A stretch of DNA of 64,000 bases from DASXRC01 sp036506795 (GTDB lineage Bacteria; Actinomycetota; Actinomycetes; Mycobacteriales; Micromonosporaceae): contig DASXRC010000018.1 in assembly GCA_036506795.1 (NCBI GenBank), forward strand, positions 19,318 through 83,317. The letters are read 5' to 3'. The number at the start of each line of letters is the position of its first letter. The first letter of the stretch is position 1. The translations under genes and the position numbers were made by a program. This document shows positions 57,242-64,000 of the stretch, piece after piece. The notes below the pieces were generated by a model. The model had not been told where the DNA came from. It worked only from the letters and a program-made list of their open reading frames with translations, and did not search any database.

Positions 57242-59844
57242 CATCGCGCGGTCCCGATACGCCGGACGGAGCGGACCAGCGGCCAGATCCGGCCGCGGGT
57301 CGCGGCCGCGGTCGACGCTGGGGCCGCGGACGGGGCGAGGATGCCGACGACACCCGGGCCGGCGGCGAGGAGATGGGCTGGCTCGCCGACCTGCGCAGCG
57401 CCAAGGAGCAGCGCGTCGACATCGGCCCGCACGACGTGGCCGGCCGCCTCGACCGGCCGGCCTCCGGGGGATCCGAGCCGCCCGCGTCCCGCCCGAGGCC
57501 GCAGCCGCGGCCCGACTCCGGGCAGCCGCGGGACGGATCTCCGGGCGGCGCGGCGGACGCGATCGGTGCCCGCCGCCCGGCCGAGGCGCGCCAGGCAGGC
57601 CTGGGTCGGCATGGCACGTCACCGGACGAGGGCCGGCACGGAGTCCCGTCGGATGGCGTGCGGCTGGGGCCGCGGTCGGACGGCGCGCGGCTGGGGCCGC
57701 CGGACGCGGGGCGGCGTGGCTCGCCGCGGGACGGGGATCGGCACGGTGCGCCGTCGGATGGCGTGCGGCTCGGGCCCCCGGATGCCGGCCGTCGCGGGGC
57801 GCCCGAGGGCGCGGGCCGGCACGGCACGCCCGGCGCGGCGGGCGCGACCGGTGCGCGGCGCGCGGCCGAGGAGGCCCATCGCCGCCCTGGCATCGGCCGG
57901 CACGGCGCACCGGACGAGACCGGTCGACACGGTGCGGTACCGGACGACGGACGCCCCGGTTCGCCGGCGGGTGGCGGACGGCACGGCGCACCGGACGAGA
58001 CCGGACGGCACGGCGCTCCGGACGACGTCCGGTCTCGGACTCCGGCGACCGGTGACCCCGCGGCCGGCCGGCGGCCAGCCATCCGGCCGGCGTTCGCACC
58101 CGTCGACCCAGCCCGCGACCGCGGCGGGCGCGGCGAGCCCGGCCCGCCGGCGCCACCAGGGCGCCGCCAGCCACCGACCGGCTCCGCCCGGATCCCCCCC
58201 GGGCTGCAGCCACCGTCGCCGATCCCGCCGGGGTCGACCGCTCCATCGGGACCAGGTGCCGATCCTTCCCGGCGTGAGCCGGGCCGCCGGCCGGGCGGAC
58301 GCTTCGTGCCGTTGCGCCCGGGCAATGCACCCAGGCAGGTCCCGACACCGCCCGTAACGCCCGGCAACGCACCACCACCCCCAGCCCCGCCGGTCGCGCC
58401 CCCCGCCCCGCCACCCGCGTCGTCGCCGGCTCCGCCGCGGCGTGGGCCGTTTCCACCCGGACAGGCTGAGCCGCCGGGTCCGCCCGATCCCACGCGGACC
58501 GAGCGCCGGCGACCGGCCCGGCCGTCCGACTGGATCCGCCGGAGTTCGGCGCGCGCCCCCGGTGCCACGACTCCCGGGCCCCCGGTGATGCCGGCCGCCC
58601 CGCTGCCGCCCACCGGTCCGATGCCGCCTCGATCCGCGCCGGGCCCGGCCTCGGGTCCGGCCGGGTTTCCCCCAGCCCGCCGAGGGGACCCGGGCAGCAC
58701 CGGCGCCACGCGTGCCCGCGCCGTCGTGCCACCCACCGATCCCGCGGCCCTGAGCGGACCGGTCGCCCCGGTCGCTCCGAACGGGCCGGGCGGTGCGGCG
58801 GTGCCGGGCCGTCCGCGGGTCCGTGGTGGCTCGGTGCCCCGCATCGGTCCGCCGGGTAGCCCGGTCACGTCGGGAGCTCCGGCCACCGCGGGCAGCGGGC
58901 CGCCCGTGGCGCCGCTCGGACCACCCATGCCCGGACGCCGCCCGCCGCCCACGACGGGGCCGGTGCGCGCCGCCGCCGGCTCAGCCGATGCCCCCGTCCG
59001 GCCGCGGAGCGGCGCACCCACCGGCCTGCCGGGTCCCGGCGGACCGCCGGCACCGCGCCCGCGGATGCCGGCCGCGTCGCACGGCGTACCGATGGATCCT
59101 CCGTTGCCCGGGGCGCCGCCCCGTCGGCTGCCAGGCCGTCCGCTCGCCACGGGTGTCTCGGCGGGGGTAACGGCGATCCGCGGTGCTCGGTCGGAGCTGC
59201 ACCGACAGCTGCGCGAGCAGCGACGGCTGCGCATGGTGACACTCATCGTGAGCGCGCTGCTGGTGCTCGGCGCTCTGCCGCTGTACTTCGGGATCCGGGC
59301 GGCCACCCGAGACCCGGTGTTCAACACGCTCGACGGGCTGGACGTGCCCAGCTGGGCGGCGGTCGCCACCGACGACCGGGTCGACGGCAGTCGGTGGTGC
59401 TTCATCGAGTGCCGGTTCCGCGAGCGGACGATCAACTCGTCGCGCGGCCCCGAGGAGACGGCGAAGGCGTACGAGAAGGCGCTCGCCGCCGACGGCTGGC
59501 GTCGATGGACTGTCCCGCTGTGCCCGGACACGCCGGTCGACGGGCACTACACGTGTTGGCAGCGCGATGAGTACACGTTGGACCTGTGGGTCCGCAAGCC
59601 GGCGTGCGCGTACGACCCGGCGCGGTTGCGCCCGACCGTCGGACCGACACCCGGCGCGAGCGCCGCGGCCTCGGCCGGCCCGGACCCCTGCGCCGGCTCG
59701 GTGGTCTCCGTCAAGGTGCGCAACCGGATCGCCGACGACCGCGCACGGCCCCAGCAGTCGCAGGATCCGAGCCTTACCGGCGAGGACCCGGACGTGTTCC
59801 CGACCGATGAGCCGCTGCCGGACATCACGATCGTGCCGTCCTGA
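57238..59844 (+). CDS. Large disordered Pro/Gly/Arg-rich single-pass membrane protein
   Basis: An 868-residue protein I do not recognise as a named family. Residues 1-650 are low-complexity (Pro, Gly, Arg, Ala), with a short motif EEMGWLADLRSAKEQRVDI (about 43-61) that looks like a docking peptide, and a repeat block at about 122-265 built of GRHGAPDETGRHGAP and DGVRLGPPDAGRRG units. Near residue 663 comes one transmembrane helix (LIVSALLVLGALPLYFGI), then a folded extracellular domain of about 185 residues with Cys pairs (WCFIECRF, CPDTPVDGHYTCW, KPACAYD). Topology: long cytoplasmic disordered arm, exported C-terminal domain. It overlaps rarA by 4 bp. Confidence 0.85.
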   Translation: MTSRGPDTPDGADQRPDPAAGRGRGRRWGRGRGEDADDTRAGGEEMGWLADLRSAKEQRVDIGPHDVAGRLDRPASGGSEPPASRPRPQPRPDSGQPRDGSPGGAADAIGARRPAEARQAGLGRHGTSPDEGRHGVPSDGVRLGPRSDGARLGPPDAGRRGSPRDGDRHGAPSDGVRLGPPDAGRRGAPEGAGRHGTPGAAGATGARRAAEEAHRRPGIGRHGAPDETGRHGAVPDDGRPGSPAGGGRHGAPDETGRHGAPDDVRSRTPATGDPAAGRRPAIRPAFAPVDPARDRGGRGEPGPPAPPGRRQPPTGSARIPPGLQPPSPIPPGSTAPSGPGADPSRREPGRRPGGRFVPLRPGNAPRQVPTPPVTPGNAPPPPAPPVAPPAPPPASSPAPPRRGPFPPGQAEPPGPPDPTRTERRRPARPSDWIRRSSARAPGATTPGPPVMPAAPLPPTGPMPPRSAPGPASGPAGFPPARRGDPGSTGATRARAVVPPTDPAALSGPVAPVAPNGPGGAAVPGRPRVRGGSVPRIGPPGSPVTSGAPATAGSGPPVAPLGPPMPGRRPPPTTGPVRAAAGSADAPVRPRSGAPTGLPGPGGPPAPRPRMPAASHGVPMDPPLPGAPPRRLPGRPLATGVSAGVTAIRGARSELHRQLREQRRLRMVTLIVSALLVLGALPLYFGIRAATRDPVFNTLDGLDVPSWAAVATDDRVDGSRWCFIECRFRERTINSSRGPEETAKAYEKALAADGWRRWTVPLCPDTPVDGHYTCWQRDEYTLDLWVRKPACAYDPARLRPTVGPTPGASAAASAGPDPCAGSVVSVKVRNRIADDRARPQQSQDPSLTGEDPDVFPTDEPLPDITIVPS
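57601..58035 (+). repeat. In-frame coding repeats in the disordered membrane protein
   Basis: DNA units such as GGCACGGCGCACCGGACGAG and GGCGTGCGGCTGGGGCCGC recur, encoding RHGAPDE, DGVRLGPP and DAGRRG blocks. The copies are imperfect but long enough to recombine, so repeat number may vary between strains. Confidence 0.7.
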
Positions 59845-59975
59845 TCCCCTCCGGTGCGACGGCCGACGCGCGATGCTTCGTGACGAACGGTAGGGTCTGC
59901 ACGTTGGCCAGAGTGGACGGTGCGCGCCCCGGCTCGTACGAACGCGCATCGCCAGCCGTTTGTAGAGGGGGACAG

Positions 59976-60437
59976 GTGTCGGGTGGAGAGATCGCGGGCC
60001 TGATCGCGTCCGGGGCCTTCGTGATGCTCGTCCTCGTGCTCGCGGTGCCGATTCTTCGGCTGCGGCACACGGTCGACGCGGCGACCCGCGCGATCAATGA
60101 CCTGAACGATCGGAGTGCGCCGCTGCTCGGCAACGTCAACACCACGATCGAGAACGTGAACACCGCGCTCGGGCAGGTGCACACCTCTCTCGACGGCGTG
60201 AACCTGCAGCTAGCCAAGATCGACACGATCACCGGCCACGCCGAGCAGGTGACGGCTAACGTCGCGAACCTGGCCACCGTGGTGACCGCCGCGGCGTCCA
60301 ATCCGTTGGTCAAGGTCGCCGCGTTCAGCTACGGCGTGCGCAAGGCCGCGGCCAAGCGCCGGCACGCGGACGAGGAGCGGGAGGTCCGGACGGCGCTGAA
60401 GGAGCGGCGTCGGGCCGCGCACCGGGCCGCACGCTGA
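59976..60437 (+). CDS. DUF948 membrane protein
   Basis: A 153-residue protein with one N-terminal helix (IAGLIASGAFVMLVLVLAVP) followed by a long amphipathic coiled coil (RLRHTVDAATRAINDLNDRS ... VNTTIENVNTALGQVHTSLD), then SNPLVKVAAFSYGVRKAAAK and a basic tail. This is the DUF948 plan. The GTG start 59976 has GAGGGGGACAG upstream; TAGGGT (59891-59896) is a candidate -10. DUF948 and the next gene precede alaS in many actinobacteria. Function is unknown; a membrane-anchored coiled coil could be structural. Confidence 0.87.
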   Translation: MSGGEIAGLIASGAFVMLVLVLAVPILRLRHTVDAATRAINDLNDRSAPLLGNVNTTIENVNTALGQVHTSLDGVNLQLAKIDTITGHAEQVTANVANLATVVTAAASNPLVKVAAFSYGVRKAAAKRRHADEEREVRTALKERRRAAHRAAR

Positions 60438-60498
60438 CCGGGCGCGGCCGACGGGGCCGGCGACCGGCGTGGACGGGCCGCCAGGAAGGATGTAGGCC

Positions 60499-60819
60499 AT
60501 GAAGCGGTTGTTCTGGCTGGGCCTTGGCGCGGCCGTCGGCGTGATCGTCGTGCGGGCGGTCACCAAGCGGGCCCAGGCGTACACCCCTCGCGGGATCGCC
60601 TCGTCGATGCGACGGTCGACCGGCGGCCTGGTCGGCTCGGTGCGCAGCTTCATGGACGACGTCAGGGTCGGCATGGCCGAGCGGGAGCAGCGGATCCACG
60701 AGGCGTTCGCCGAGGGCGTCGCGCTCGACGAGGACGACCTGGACGACCTGTACCCCGAGCGTGGCACCGTTTCTGATGGGGGCAGGTTCAGCAGGAAGGG
60801 CACGGAAGGCACGCGATGA
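60499..60819 (+). CDS. DUF6167-like small membrane protein preceding alaS
   Basis: A 106-residue protein: one N-terminal helix (KRLFWLGLGAAVGVIVVRAV), a basic juxtamembrane segment (TKRAQAYTPRGIASSMRR), then an amphipathic helical part GLVGSVRSFMDDVRVGMAER and an acidic stretch (DEDDLDDLY). This matches the small protein found before alaS in actinobacteria, named DUF6167 as far as I recall. The ATG follows GGAAGGATG. Its stop overlaps alaS (ATGA), so it is translated with it. Confidence 0.82.
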   Translation: MKRLFWLGLGAAVGVIVVRAVTKRAQAYTPRGIASSMRRSTGGLVGSVRSFMDDVRVGMAEREQRIHEAFAEGVALDEDDLDDLYPERGTVSDGGRFSRKGTEGTR

Positions 60820-63500
60820 GAACGGCCGAGGTCAAGCGACGGTTCCTCGCCCACTTCGAACGGAATGGGCATCGGGTGGTGCCGAGCGCCCCCCTGCCCG
60901 CGATCGACGACCCCAACCTGCTGTTCGTCAACGCCGGCATGGTGCAGTTCGTGCCGTACTTCCTGGGCCAGCGGACGCCGCCGTTCGACCGCGCGGTCAG
61001 CGTGCAGAAATGCCTGCGTACGCCGGACATCGACGAGGTCGGCAAGACCAGCCGGCACGGCACGTTCTTCCAGATGAACGGCAATTTCTCGTTCGGTGAC
61101 TACTTCAAGGAGGGCGCGATCACGCTCGCCTGGGAGCTGATCACCAACCCGGTCGCGGAGGGCGGGTTCGGGCTCGACCCGGAGAAGCTGTGGGCGACGG
61201 TCTACCTCGACGACGACGAGGCCGCGGACATCTGGCACAAGCAGATCGGCCTGCCGCTGGATCGGATCGTCCGCCGCGGCAAGAAGGATAACTACTGGCA
61301 CATGGGCATCCCCGGCCCCGGTGGCCCTTGCTCCGAGATCTATCTGGACCGCGGACCGGACTACGGCAAGGAGGGCGGCCCCGACGTCGATGAGGACCGC
61401 TACCTGGAGTTCTGGAACCTCGTCTTCATGCAGGAGCAGCTCGCCGCCGTGCGAAGCAAGGAGGACTTCGACATCGAGGGCCCACTCCCGGCGAAGAACA
61501 TCGACACCGGCATGGGCCTCGAGCGGATCGCCGCGATCATGCAGGGCGTCGACAACCTCTACGAGATCGACGAGGTCCGCCCGACACTGGACCGCGCGGC
61601 CGAGCTGACCGGCGTCCGCTACGGTGCGAGGTCCGGCCACATCGCGGCCGAGTCACACCCCGACGACGTACGCCTGCGGGTGATCGCCGACCACGTGCGT
61701 ACCGCGCTGATGCTCATCGGCGACGGGGTGCGGCCCTCCAACGAGGGCCGCGGATACGTGCTGCGCCGCATCATGCGCCGGGCGATCCGCTCGATGCGGC
61801 TGCTCGGCTGGCAGGAACCGGCGATGCCACTGCTCCTGCCGATCGCGCGGGACTGCATGGCTCCCTCCTATCCGGAGCTCGCCGGCGACTTCGAACGGAT
61901 CTCGCAGTACGCGTACGCCGAAGAGGACGCGTTCCTCGCCACCCTCCGCGCCGGTACGACGATCCTCGACACGGCGGTAGCGGAGACCCGGGCCAGCGGC
62001 GGTCAGCAGCTCTCCGGCGCGAAGGCGTTCCAGCTGCACGACACGTATGGCTTTCCGATCGACCTGACCCTCGAGATCGCGGCCGAACAGGGCCTGACCG
62101 TGGACGAGGACGGGTTTCGCCGACTGATGGCGGACCAGCGCGCCCGCGCCAAGTTGGACGCGCAGGCGCGCAAGACCGGCCACGTCGACCTGTCGGCGTA
62201 CCGGGCCGCCCTCGACACCCGCGGGCCGGTGCGGTTCACCGGCTACCTTGAGGTGTCCCGGGAGGCGACCGTCGCCGCGCTGATGACGCCCGACGGCGGG
62301 CCGCTCGAGGTGGCCGGCGAGGGCGAACTCGTCGAGCTGGTCCTCGACGCGACACCGTTCTACGCCGAGGGCGGCGGCCAGCAGCCCGACCACGGGGTCA
62401 TCAGGTTCGGCGCCGGGCAGGTCGACGTGCTCGACGTTCAGGAGCCGGTGCCCGGCCTGATCGTGCATCAGGCGCGGGTGACCCGCGGCGAGGTCCGGGT
62501 CGGCGAGACGGGGTTCGCCGAGATCGACGTGAACCGGAGGCGGGCCATCTCCCGCGCGCACACGGCGACGCACCTGGTGCACCAGACGATGCGCAACTTC
62601 CTCGGCGAGGCCGCAACGCAGGCCGGTTCGCTCAACGCGCCCGGCCGGCTGCGGTTCGACTTCAACACGCCCGGTGCGGTCCCGCCCACCGTGCTGCACG
62701 ACGTCGAGCAGCAGGTCAACGAGGTGTTGATGAGGGACCTCGAGGTGCACGCGTTCATCACCTCGCAGGAGGAGGCGCGGCGCCTGGGCGCGATGGCGCT
62801 GTTCGGGGAGAAGTACGGCACCGAGGTGCGCGTCGTCGAGGTCGGCGACTACGCCCGCGAGCTGTGCGGCGGCACGCACGTGGCCCGGTCCGGCCAGCTC
62901 GGCCTGGTCAAGATCCTGTCCGAGTCGTCGATCGGGTCCGGGGTGCGCCGGGTCGAGGCGCTCGTGGGCATCGACGCGTTCGGCTACCTGGCCCGCGAGC
63001 ACCTGCTCGTCTCGCGGCTGGCCGAGCTGTACCGCGTCAAGAACGAGCAGGTCGGAGAGCGGGTCGAGCAGACCGTCACGGCGCTGCGCGACGCCGAGAA
63101 GGAGCTCGAGAGGCTGCGCGCCCAGCTCGTGCTCGGCGGTGCGGCGACACTCGCGGCGCAGGCCAAGGAGCTGAACGGCGTCGCCTACGTTGGCACCGAG
63201 GCGCCGCAGGGGGCCGTGGGCAACGACGTGCGCACTCTCGCACAGGAAATCCGCGGCAAGATCGATCCGAAGCGGCCGGCGGTCGTCGCGGTGGCCACCC
63301 GCGCTGGCGGAAAGGCCTCCCTCGTGGTCGCGGCGAACGCGGCGGCCAAGTCGCGCGGGCTCTCCGCTGCCGACCTGGTCAGGGGCGCGTTGTCCGGCCG
63401 AGGTGGCGGCAGCGCGGACCTGGCACAGGGCGGCGGCGTGCCCGACGGCGAGGTGCCTCGCCTGCTCGCGGCGGTGGAAAGGGCCGTCGCCGACGCGTGA
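60816..63500 (+). CDS. alaS: Alanyl-tRNA synthetase
   Basis: An 894-residue class II synthetase. Order: catalytic domain starting RFLAHFERNGHRVVPSAPLP with motif 2 KCLRTPDIDEVGKTSRHGTF; tRNA-recognition helices (about 260-450); the editing domain with HTATHLVHQ (zinc His-x3-His) and ELCGGTHVARSGQLG (Cys/His ligands); and a C-terminal oligomerisation/DHHA1 domain. Length is normal. ATG 60816 overlaps the previous stop; its own stop overlaps ruvX (GTGA). Confidence 0.97.
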   Translation: MRTAEVKRRFLAHFERNGHRVVPSAPLPAIDDPNLLFVNAGMVQFVPYFLGQRTPPFDRAVSVQKCLRTPDIDEVGKTSRHGTFFQMNGNFSFGDYFKEGAITLAWELITNPVAEGGFGLDPEKLWATVYLDDDEAADIWHKQIGLPLDRIVRRGKKDNYWHMGIPGPGGPCSEIYLDRGPDYGKEGGPDVDEDRYLEFWNLVFMQEQLAAVRSKEDFDIEGPLPAKNIDTGMGLERIAAIMQGVDNLYEIDEVRPTLDRAAELTGVRYGARSGHIAAESHPDDVRLRVIADHVRTALMLIGDGVRPSNEGRGYVLRRIMRRAIRSMRLLGWQEPAMPLLLPIARDCMAPSYPELAGDFERISQYAYAEEDAFLATLRAGTTILDTAVAETRASGGQQLSGAKAFQLHDTYGFPIDLTLEIAAEQGLTVDEDGFRRLMADQRARAKLDAQARKTGHVDLSAYRAALDTRGPVRFTGYLEVSREATVAALMTPDGGPLEVAGEGELVELVLDATPFYAEGGGQQPDHGVIRFGAGQVDVLDVQEPVPGLIVHQARVTRGEVRVGETGFAEIDVNRRRAISRAHTATHLVHQTMRNFLGEAATQAGSLNAPGRLRFDFNTPGAVPPTVLHDVEQQVNEVLMRDLEVHAFITSQEEARRLGAMALFGEKYGTEVRVVEVGDYARELCGGTHVARSGQLGLVKILSESSIGSGVRRVEALVGIDAFGYLAREHLLVSRLAELYRVKNEQVGERVEQTVTALRDAEKELERLRAQLVLGGAATLAAQAKELNGVAYVGTEAPQGAVGNDVRTLAQEIRGKIDPKRPAVVAVATRAGGKASLVVAANAAAKSRGLSAADLVRGALSGRGGGSADLAQGGGVPDGEVPRLLAAVERAVADA

Positions 63501-63985
63501 CCGGTTCCGATCAGGGCGCCACCTCGAACGGCCTCCCCCGGGGAGTCCGGTTAGGTGTCGACGTCGGGCGGGTACGCATCGGTGTGGCCATCTCCGACCC
63601 GGAGGGCATCCTGGCGATTCCCCTGGCGACGCTGGCACGGGAGCAGAATGTTCGCAAAGGCGCCGTGCCGTCTGATATCTCCGAAGTTGCGCGACTGGTA
63701 GACCTCCATGCGAGCGTGGAGGTGGTCGTGGGCTTGCCGGTGACGCTCGCCGGTGACGAGGGTCCGGCCGCGGCCGAGGCCCGGGCGTACGCAGATCGCC
63801 TGGCCGAGGCCATCGCGCCCGTGCCGGTGCGGCTGGCCGACGAGAGGATGTCGACCGTCGTGGCAACCCGTAGGCTGTCCGAGCGGGGCGTGCGGGGACG
63901 CCGTCAGCGCGCGGTGGTCGACCAGGTCGCCGCGACCGAGATCCTGCAGAGCTGGTTGGAAAGACAGCGGAGGCGCACTGGATGA
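63497..63985 (+). CDS. ruvX: Putative Holliday junction resolvase RuvX (YqgF)
   Basis: A 162-residue RNase H-fold protein. Catalytic Asp in RLGVDVGRVRIGVAISDPEG (about 18-37), Glu in RLADERMSTVVATRRL, and Asp in RAVVDQVAATEILQSWLE near the end are in place. The family is linked to rRNA processing and Holliday-junction cleavage. The GTG start overlaps the alaS stop by 4 bp, and its own stop overlaps the next start (ATGA). alaS-ruvX-mltG is the usual actinobacterial order. Confidence 0.94.
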   Translation: MTGSDQGATSNGLPRGVRLGVDVGRVRIGVAISDPEGILAIPLATLAREQNVRKGAVPSDISEVARLVDLHASVEVVVGLPVTLAGDEGPAAAEARAYADRLAEAIAPVPVRLADERMSTVVATRRLSERGVRGRRQRAVVDQVAATEILQSWLERQRRRTG

Positions 63986-64000
63986 TCGACGAGCTCGAGC
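63982..64000 (+). CDS. mltG: Start of the next gene, probably mltG (cut by the window end)
   Basis: ATG at 63982 overlaps the ruvX stop as ATGA and reads MIDELE before the window ends. The endolytic murein transglycosylase MltG normally follows ruvX in actinobacteria and opens with a similar acidic peptide. Only six codons are visible, so the name rests on position. Confidence 0.5.

Noticed and set aside
57601..58035. CRISPR-like array suggested by repeated units
   Set aside because: The repeats are in frame inside a coding sequence, imperfect, and lack unique spacers of constant length.

Overview
This window is a very GC-rich (roughly 70%+) actinobacterial chromosome segment with GTG/TTG starts, many 1-4 bp start/stop overlaps (ATGA, GTGA, TAATG) and no mobile elements, rRNA or tRNA that I can see. 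The gene order thrS - HIT - pgsA - PIM acyltransferase - pimA - pdxS - pdxT - yebC - ruvC - ruvA - ruvB - yajC - secD - secF - apt - relA - cyclophilins - glyoxalase-like - hisS - aspS - rarA - alaS - ruvX is the actinobacterial core order (the same order as the thrS-to-ruvX block of Mycobacterium, from memory). PIM-synthesis genes, an LprG/P55 pair and several short intergenic palindromes point to the Micromonosporaceae (Micromonospora/Actinoplanes/Dactylosporangium relatives). The family-level call is an inference.

Region by region: 1-15 kb is accessory. It holds a GT9 glycosyltransferase, a decayed topoisomerase IB remnant, an AlkZ-like winged-helix protein, and a minus-strand run (acetyltransferase, PQQ sugar dehydrogenase, MarR regulator with a cysteine cluster, RecQ helicase, hypothetical, MOSC). 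A frameshifted EXPERA gene coupled to an SDR follows, then small membrane proteins (DUF1469, DUF3618, DUF4235) leading into the lipid-export pair lprG-P55, then a trans-aconitate methyltransferase and an adenosine deaminase. At 15-18 kb a minus-strand cluster encodes a cyclopropane-synthase-like enzyme, a response regulator and a histidine kinase.

From 18 kb the core block begins with thrS. Accessory genes are inserted between thrS and the HIT gene (DUF3467, metallo-hydrolase, MFS transporter, GH2 beta-galactosidase), and an EF-G-like GTPase lies between HIT and pgsA. pgsA-acyltransferase-pimA make phosphatidylinositol and its mannosides. pdxST make PLP. ruvCAB form the Holliday-junction resolvasome. 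yajC-secD-secF form the Sec accessory complex. apt and relA handle purine salvage and (p)ppGpp. A second insertion (Excalibur-domain protein, class V aminotransferase, DHA2 efflux pump with its TetR repressor, cupin) sits between yebC and ruvC. The end of the window holds aminoacyl-tRNA synthetases, rarA, a large disordered membrane protein, two small membrane proteins, alaS, ruvX and the first codons of a probable mltG.

The least expected signals are non-coding. One approximately 100-bp palindromic element occurs twice (36.3 and 48.45 kb), and three further unrelated intergenic palindromes occur at 14.8, 20.5 and 55.7 kb. Many genes have a TANNNT hexamer 5-7 nt before the start codon, the layout of leaderless transcripts. 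I found no convincing entirely new multi-gene system. The best candidates for undescribed biology are the palindrome families, the 868-residue disordered membrane protein between rarA and alaS, the second cyclophilin lacking catalytic residues, and the small-membrane-protein cluster next to lprG-P55.
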